Assembly (NCBI GenBank): GCA_947174965.1
Contig: CAMWKY010000051.1
Span: 1 to 10,482, forward strand
DNA length: 10,482 bases
Reading direction: 5' to 3'
Source: an uncultured Ruminococcus sp.
Lineage (GTDB): Bacteria; Bacillota; Clostridia; Oscillospirales; Ruminococcaceae
Of the stretch, positions 6,331 to 10,482 are shown piece after piece (within the stretch, counting starts at the first letter, position 1; each line of letters begins with the position of its first letter). The position numbers were made by a program, and so were the translations under genes. Under the pieces are notes generated by a model. The model was not told the origin of the DNA. It searched no databases and saw only the letters and a list, made by a program, of their open reading frames with translations.

Positions 6331-6519
6331 CTGAATAACACATCTGCCGTAGAAAAGAGAGAGAAGGCGGTTGAGTTTGTTTCTGACGAGGGTATCAAGG
6401 TCAAGGTAACATATCCTGACAATGTTCCCGATACGATCAGACAACAGAAGATCAACAAGATGTACGATATTTTCCTCGGTGCAATGCGCCGTAACAGAAC
6501 AGAAGAAATAACTGAATAA
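6331..6519 (+). CDS. Small conserved-looking hypothetical protein, apparent CTG start
   Basis: A 62-aa frame beginning LNNTSAVEKREKAVEFVSDE, then GIKVKVTYPDNVPDTIRQQK and INKMYDIFLGAMRRNRTEEI, ending TE. The composition is typical of a real protein: a likely beta hairpin (VEFVSDEGIKVKVTYP) and one helix (QQKINKMYDIFLGAMRRN). No ATG, GTG or TTG lies between the last upstream stop and the start of protein-like sequence. However, AAGGA sits 10 bases before a CTG, exactly where MNNTSAVEK would begin, so the start is CTG or has mutated from ATG. Small genes of this sort often precede large serine recombinases in Clostridia elements. Its role is unknown; a recombination directionality or regulatory factor would fit position only. 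It lies 121 bp before the recombinase gene, which has its own promoter. Confidence 0.6.
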   Translation: MNNTSAVEKREKAVEFVSDEGIKVKVTYPDNVPDTIRQQKINKMYDIFLGAMRRNRTEEITE

Positions 6520-6561
6520 TCTGGCACTCTGCCGAAAAAAATTACAGTTTCATTCATGCTG

Positions 6562-6590
6562 TTGCAATTTTCGGGCGGTTGTGCTATGAT
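6562..6590 (+). promoter_or_regulatory. Promoter of the large serine recombinase
   Basis: TTGCAA (6562-6567), 17-base spacer, TATGAT (6585-6590). The leader then has ATTGC-AAACA-GCAAT just before GGAGG, a small hairpin that could partly mask the ribosome binding site and dampen expression. Confidence 0.6.
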
Positions 6591-6640
6591 ATATATGTAA
6601 AACCAACCGTCCGATTGCAAACAGCAATTGGAGGTCAATA

Positions 6641-8194
6641 ATGAAGAAAATAACAAAACCAACAAACGGTATCACGGCAATCTATGTTCGCCGTTCGGTG
6701 AGCGATAAAGATAAGGGCAACAATTCACTTTCTATCGCCGCCCAGAAGGAGGAATGTGTAAAATTTGTAGGCGATTGTGAGTATCGTATCTACTGTGATG
6801 ACGGCAAGAGTGGCAAGGATATTGCTCACCGTCCTGAATTTCAGGCTATGATGCATGATGCCCGTGAGGGACTTATCAGCAGAATTATTGTGAAGAAGTA
6901 CGATAGATTCAGCCGTAATATGAGGGAATACTTAAATATCACGGACGAGCTTGACCGCTATGGTGTGACCGTGTACTCCCTCTCTGAGCCGTTCAATACG
7001 GAGACGAAAGAAGGGAGTATGATGCGGAACAATCTGCTGAATTTTGCGGAATTTGAGCGTGAGACAATCGCCGCCCGTGTTGCTGATGCATTTCAGACGA
7101 AAGCAAGGGAAACAGGTTTCTATCAGGGTGGAAAGGTTCAGTTTGGTTATACTCCCGAAAGAAGAACGATAAACGGCAAAACAGGCTCGGTGCTTGTTCC
7201 CTCGGAGAACGCTGAGGCGGTGCGTGTAGCGTATGACCTGTATCAGCACCCTGAAAACTCTCTGACAGATATTATCAAATACTTAGCCGATAACGGTATC
7301 AATGCTTCAAGACCTACTCCCCGTACCAAAACAGGTATATCTAATCTCGACAGGTCGCATTTGAGCCGTATTCTTGAAAATCCGCTTTATGTGAGAGCTG
7401 ACAAAGAGGTTTACCGCTATTTTCTTTCCAAAGGATATGAATTGCTTGATGATGTAGAAGCCTATGACGGTATTCACGGCTTATTCGTTCATGCTGGCGG
7501 TGAGGGTACGCACTTCGTCAAGGTAGCCTATCATGAGGGCCTTGTGGACGGCGATGTGTGGCTGAGAGTTCAGGACAGGAAGTCGCACCAAAGCAAGTTT
7601 CCAAGCAACGGCAAGGCTATGAACTCCTGGCTTGTGGGTATGGTCAAGTGTGCGTGTTGCGGATATGCGATGCATTTCAATCATTCGCCAAACCAAAGCG
7701 GTAAAATATACTATCGTTTTATCGACTACGGTAAATTTACGCTGAACGGTTGTACTACTCCGCCTATCAAGCTCAAGCCTAAACAGGTCGAGGACACGGT
7801 GCTGAATGAAATGCGTAAGCGTATCGAACAGCTTAATATCGAAAAGCACGAAGCAAGCAAACCCGATGCCGAAACGGATAGTATCAAGACTGAGATCATT
7901 CGCATTGACAGCGAGATTCAGAAGTTAATGGAAAAGCTGGCTGATGCTGACAGCGTTCTTTTTGATTACATTCAGAAGCGTGTAAGTGCCCTGCACGAAC
8001 AGAAATCTGAGCTTGAAAAAAAGATGCAAACAATGAGCCGTAAGCGCAGAGCTATCGACACAAAGCCGTTGGAAGAACCTATGAAACAGTGGGACAAGCT
8101 GACGGTACAAGAAAAGCACGATTTGGCGGCAGCTATGATCGAGGTCGTGCTTATATCCGATGAAACAGGTATTGAAGTGAAATTCAGCATTTGA
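6641..8194 (+). CDS. Large serine recombinase (site-specific integrase)
   Basis: A complete 517-aa protein; GGAGG is 6 bases before the ATG. Residues 10-155 are the catalytic domain: AIYVRRSVSDKDK with nucleophile Ser19, DDGKSGKD, IVKKYDRFSRNMREYL and LNFAEFERETIAARV. From about 160 (GGKVQFGYTPERR) the recombinase domain follows, with the DLYQHPENSLTDIIKYLADN helix pair and SHLSRILENPLYV near 240. A zinc-ribbon-like region starts at C337-A-C-C340 (VKCACCGYAMHF). Residues about 405-470 form a coiled coil (TEIIRIDSEIQKLMEKLADA through QKSELEKKMQ), as in integrases that use it to control direction. The enzyme joins attP and attB through double-strand cuts without replication and needs a directionality factor for excision. 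It lies about 46 bp from the broken SNF2-type helicase fragment, as expected for an integrase beside its own attachment site. The zinc ribbon seems to lack its third cysteine (YYRF where YYxC is usual). Confidence 0.95.
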   Translation: MKKITKPTNGITAIYVRRSVSDKDKGNNSLSIAAQKEECVKFVGDCEYRIYCDDGKSGKDIAHRPEFQAMMHDAREGLISRIIVKKYDRFSRNMREYLNITDELDRYGVTVYSLSEPFNTETKEGSMMRNNLLNFAEFERETIAARVADAFQTKARETGFYQGGKVQFGYTPERRTINGKTGSVLVPSENAEAVRVAYDLYQHPENSLTDIIKYLADNGINASRPTPRTKTGISNLDRSHLSRILENPLYVRADKEVYRYFLSKGYELLDDVEAYDGIHGLFVHAGGEGTHFVKVAYHEGLVDGDVWLRVQDRKSHQSKFPSNGKAMNSWLVGMVKCACCGYAMHFNHSPNQSGKIYYRFIDYGKFTLNGCTTPPIKLKPKQVEDTVLNEMRKRIEQLNIEKHEASKPDAETDSIKTEIIRIDSEIQKLMEKLADADSVLFDYIQKRVSALHEQKSELEKKMQTMSRKRRAIDTKPLEEPMKQWDKLTVQEKHDLAAAMIEVVLISDETGIEVKFSI

Positions 8195-8240
8195 AAAAGG
8201 TGCGGAATTTCGGCATTTATTAGTGTTGATAAGGTGCTGC
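8195..8240. other. Candidate attachment-site junction beside the integrase
   Basis: These 46 bp link the recombinase stop codon to the truncated helicase fragment. Protein similarity to the helicase stops at codon 8241-8243, so the crossover would be within a few bases of there, around the GGAACGCCCAT of the helicase strand. A weak hairpin (TGCGGAATTTCGGCA at 8201-8215, one mismatch, then TTTATT) could terminate the recombinase mRNA. Confidence 0.45.
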
Positions 8241-8381
8241 AATGGGCGTTCCAGTGGCAAAAACCACGCCCTTACCGCCAGTTTTTTCATCAAGATATTG
8301 ACATTTGAGGAACAGATCAAGAGCTTTCTGAGAAGCAGAATTTGAAATCCCTGCAATATTTGTGAGTTTTGTAAACACCAA
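8241..8381 (-). pseudogene. Fragment of an SNF2-family helicase of the conjugative-element type
   Basis: Leftward, 47 codons read LVFTKLTNIAGISNSASQKA, then LDLFLKCQYLDEKTGGKGVV and FATGTPI. This matches the middle of the very large SNF2/DEAD-type helicase(-methylase) proteins carried by integrative conjugative elements, where TNIAG.. is followed by ..TGG(K/R)GV(I/V)FATGTPISNS (helicase motif III). The expected SNS is replaced after GTPI by AAPYQH and a stop, and a stop lies directly upstream of LVF. Only this segment survives, so it is a scar with a break on each side (about 8240 and 8381). The left break is next to the large serine recombinase gene. Recognition is from memory of the family; a protein search would settle it. 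Confidence 0.75.
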
Positions 8382-8430
8382 TTATGGATGATTTCCGAAC
8401 AGCCTTATTCCGATAAAAAAGAATATAAAC

Positions 8431-8469
8431 AAAAAGGCGATACCTCACGCTTGTACGCAAGGTATCGCC
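8431..8469 (-). terminator. Hairpin 1: leftward terminator-like element
   Basis: GGCGATACCT (8436-8445) pairs perfectly with AGGTATCGCC (8460-8469) around a 14-base loop, followed leftward by TTTTTG. It shares loop and right flank with hairpin 2 at 8613-8647, but the stem sequence differs with complementary changes on both sides. Confidence 0.7.
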
Positions 8470-8560
8470 CTTATAAATTTCTTTTCAGAAGCTCTATTCA
8501 ATTTTCGTCTGCAAAATTTACTATTGTAGCTTTCTTCTATAGTCTCAGTACTATATCCGT
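8470..8560 (-). pseudogene. Degenerate copy of the 3' end described at 8671-8826
   Basis: Read leftward, the stretch aligns with the end of the fragment at 8671-8826: GCAGACGAAAATTGAATAG here against GCAGACGTAAATTGAATAA there, then shared GCTTCTGAAAA before the hairpin. The coding part (corresponding to KTIQYAEKQ) keeps scattered identity but has stops and indels, so no frame is usable. Together with hairpin 1 it makes a diverged direct repeat of the '3' end plus hairpin' unit. Confidence 0.5.
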
Positions 8561-8607
8561 TCAAATAGTAACACCCACGCAGTACCTACCGGCAATTATA
8601 TTGATAA

Positions 8608-8647
8608 GTAAAGGGAGATCCTCATGCTTGTGTGCAAGGAATCTCCC
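8608..8647 (-). terminator. Hairpin 2: leftward terminator-like element
   Basis: GGGAGATCCT (8613-8622) pairs with AGGAATCTCCC (8637-8647) with one bulged A and a 14-base loop (CATGCTTGTGTGCA, against CACGCTTGTACGCA in hairpin 1), followed leftward by TTTACTTA. It would terminate transcripts coming from the FtsX gene and the remnant at 8671-8826. Confidence 0.65.
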
Positions 8648-8670
8648 TCATTGTTTTTCAGAAGCCTTAT

Positions 8671-8826
8671 TCAATTTACGTCTGCTAAGTTCGCTATCTT
8701 ATTGCCCTGTTTCTCAGCATACTGTATCGTTTTATAAGTTCTGCCGCTTTTATACTGAATACTTCTGTTCACGCAAAGGCGTGATTTAATCAGTGATTCC
8801 TTAATATTACCGTTAAACCACCGAAA
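8671..8826 (-). pseudogene. C-terminal remnant, possibly of a SLOG (DprA/YpsA-like) protein
   Basis: Directly downstream of the FtsX stop (TGA TGA) and in the same frame, 51 codons read FRWFNGNIKESLIKSRLCVN, then RSIQYKSGRTYKTIQYAEKQ and GNKIANLADVN, then stop. There is no start codon or ribosome binding site. The pattern KSGRTYKTIQYAEKQG resembles the last helix of SLOG/DUF1273 proteins, where a GG(S/T)xYTxxYA element is followed by a short strand. The middle of the expected domain seems deleted after VNRS. I treat it as the tail of a broken gene. The family assignment is tentative. Confidence 0.4.
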
Positions 8827-8829
8827 TCA

Positions 8830-10482
8830 TCATTCAACTACCAGTTCTCTGACCGCAACGTTCTTTATCTTTTGTGATACAAAATATGCGAAAACAAATA
8901 AGCAAACACAGATAAGAGCGATCGGAGCGGCGAACGAAAACGTCGTAAAATCAACGGCAAAGCGTGTAATTCCAATACTGCTCAATAGTCCGCTCAGCAG
9001 CTTGGCTGAGAACAGCACGCTCAATAATGTGCCGACAGCAGAGCCAAAAATCGAAACTATCAGAAATCTTACTGCAAACTGTAAACGCAGATGTTCAAAG
9101 GTAAAGCCTATCGCCTTATAAATTCCTATATCTGTCCGTTCCTGTATAAAGGCTTTCGAGCACACCATATGAGTTACGACAAACGCAAACAAAACAGAGA
9201 AAACATATATTATCATCTGCATTGCATTTATTGCAATATCATAGGTATCATCCAACAAGTCGCCGACTACTTCTGCCTCAATAATATCGCCGAATTTTTC
9301 GTTAAGTGTGTCGGCAATTTTTGCATTAAGACTTTCGTCGTCTCCTTTTTCCAAAGAATAACATCCCCAGAGCTTTGCTTCATATCCTATTTTTTCAGAG
9401 GCGGCATATGACATTATAAAAGATCTGCCCGTATCGTTCATTAGTTGAACTGTTCCCGAAATAATATACTTTTCTTTTTCATCCCTCCAGCCGATCGTAA
9501 CTTCATCGCCTATCTTTAGATCAAATTCGTCAAGCAAAATCGGCGAAACAGCAATTTCATTGTCGTAGATCGGAGATCTGCCTTTGAGAACAGGAGTAAC
9601 TGATGGGTCTTTATAAGTGGTGCAATACATTTCTTCTCCGTCGAAGGAAAAATACGAAGCGTTAACATAGTATGCTTTTTTGATTTTAGAAAAGCGTTCT
9701 ATCTCATTTTCTATCATTTTATAATCATTATCAGATAACTTTTCCTTTGGAGATATTTCGACCTCAGACACAATTGCGCCCATAGATTCCAACGCTGATT
9801 TTGAATTTAGTGCATTGGCAAGCTGCGTTATTGTCATCATAAAAAATATGAGTATTGCAACAATAACAAGAGTTCCTGCGTATCTTCGCTTGGCGGACGT
9901 AAACTGCCTTAAAGCAAGACTCTGTGATAAAAATTTCTTGCTTATCGGGACATTCATTCTGCTGTCAAAATAGATTTCTTTCTTTGCACCCGAAATCGCT
10001 CTTACGGGAGAAATTTTGTTTATCTTCATTGTGACAAAGAATATTGAAACAGCCGACAGCAAAAATAAAGCCGCAAGAATAAGTGCAATAATTCCGGCAG
10101 GTACGCTTGTAATTGCGGGAATTGCAGTGATAGTCACAAATATGTTTGAAGTCAGTTTTATAAGCGGAATGCTTAAAGATATACCCAGAACTGCACCTAT
10201 CATCTCTGCAAGCAGATACTGATACAAAAACAGCATACGAATCTTATTTTTATTGAAGCCCTGCGCTTTAAGAACGCCGAAGGTCACATAATTCGTTTCG
10301 ATTTCCACTGAAATGCTATGCCCTGTAACGATTACAACAATTACCAGCAAAAACATTATGAATACTATCAGAACGGAAGAAATGATTTCGGGGAAAAGTG
10401 TTGTATAATGTATTGACATATCATTTGTCAAAGACCATATAGACATATTGGTAACGCCTGTGTCGAGATTAAGCTGTCGGCG
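8830..10482 (-). CDS. FtsX-family ABC transporter permease (MacB/lipoprotein-export type), 5' end beyond window
   Basis: Leftward frame open to the right edge: 550 residues visible, the first 12 (RRQLNLDTGVTN) before the first in-window ATG at 10446, so the true start lies outside. It has two FtsX-type membrane domains. The first is at about residues 30-165 (SSVLIVFIMFLLVIVVIV, then VLKAQGFNKNKIRMLF, the cytoplasmic coupling loop, then two more helices). The second is at about 415-540 (MQMIIYVFSVLFAFVV, GIYKAIGFTFEHLRLQ, then two helices). Between them lie one further helix (LVIVAILIFFMMTITQLANA, about 205) and a soluble extracellular domain of roughly 190 residues. Such permeases pair with a MacB-like ATPase, usually encoded just upstream, and act in peptide, antibiotic or envelope-signal transport rather than classic uptake. 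Substrate is not readable. Ends VVRELVVE-like tail (REL VVE) and TGA TGA. Confidence 0.9.
   Translation of the reverse strand, partial: RRQLNLDTGVTNMSIWSLTNDMSIHYTTLFPEIISSVLIVFIMFLLVIVVIVTGHSISVEIETNYVTFGVLKAQGFNKNKIRMLFLYQYLLAEMIGAVLGISLSIPLIKLTSNIFVTITAIPAITSVPAGIIALILAALFLLSAVSIFFVTMKINKISPVRAISGAKKEIYFDSRMNVPISKKFLSQSLALRQFTSAKRRYAGTLVIVAILIFFMMTITQLANALNSKSALESMGAIVSEVEISPKEKLSDNDYKMIENEIERFSKIKKAYYVNASYFSFDGEEMYCTTYKDPSVTPVLKGRSPIYDNEIAVSPILLDEFDLKIGDEVTIGWRDEKEKYIISGTVQLMNDTGRSFIMSYAASEKIGYEAKLWGCYSLEKGDDESLNAKIADTLNEKFGDIIEAEVVGDLLDDTYDIAINAMQMIIYVFSVLFAFVVTHMVCSKAFIQERTDIGIYKAIGFTFEHLRLQFAVRFLIVSIFGSAVGTLLSVLFSAKLLSGLLSSIGITRFAVDFTTFSFAAPIALICVCLFVFAYFVSQKIKNVAVRELVVE

Noticed and set aside
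6225..6665. Leftward frames opposite the small gene and integrase start
   Set aside because: They run antisense across two promoters and the 62-aa frame; no start signals.
8431..8826. A CRISPR-like or IS-end interpretation of the two repeat units
   Set aside because: Only two diverged units of unequal length, with no regular spacers, no terminal inverted repeats and no transposase.

Overview
The window reads as an accessory (mobile-element) region of a low-to-moderate GC Clostridia genome, most likely a gut Oscillospiraceae/Ruminococcus-type organism. This rests on strong AGGAGG-type ribosome binding sites, AT-rich spacers, Gram-positive promoters (TTGACT-N17/18-TATAAT) and gene families typical of Clostridia integrative elements. 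The organism call is an inference; no rRNA, tRNA or CRISPR array is visible.

Layout, left to right. (1) Positions 1-1980, leftward and clearly more AT-rich than the rest: a restriction cassette. It holds a small Xre-type controller-like protein (1693-1899) and, 20 bp downstream, a long partial gene (1-1672) that looks like a FokI/AlwI-type restriction endonuclease with a D-x12-E-V-K nuclease site. A consensus promoter at 1951-1980 drives it and a strong leftward terminator (2031-2076) shields it from the right. No methyltransferase is in view. (2) Positions 2269-4475, leftward: a small serine resolvase, and a MOB_P-type relaxase broken by one frameshift and one stop codon. (3) Positions 4476-5299: about 820 bp without a credible gene but dense in structure. 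It has a palindrome and an 18-bp stem that make a good oriT candidate, then three related direct repeats about 152 bp apart, two of which contain a DnaA-box-like nonamer. (4) Positions 5212-6117, rightward: a self-contained DUF5131 (phage Gp37/Gp68-like, three-cysteine motif) gene with its own promoter and terminator. (5) Positions 6224-8194, rightward: a small 62-aa gene that apparently starts at CTG behind a structured leader, then a complete large serine recombinase with its own promoter. (6) Positions 8195-8829: scars only. These are a 47-codon piece of the SNF2-type helicase found in conjugative elements, cut off inside the FATGTPI motif right after the recombinase gene, and two related copies of a '3'-end plus hairpin' cassette, one of which still carries a readable protein C-terminus. 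(7) Positions 8830-10482, leftward: an FtsX-type ABC transporter permease that runs off the window.

How it fits together (inference): the large serine recombinase would integrate and excise an integrative mobilizable element whose right end is near 8240 and whose target was a helicase gene of a conjugative element, since decayed. The element carries an oriT and a now-broken relaxase, so it could move only with a relaxase supplied in trans. Its cargo is a restriction system and the DUF5131 gene. The FtsX gene and the scars beside it would be host or older-element DNA.
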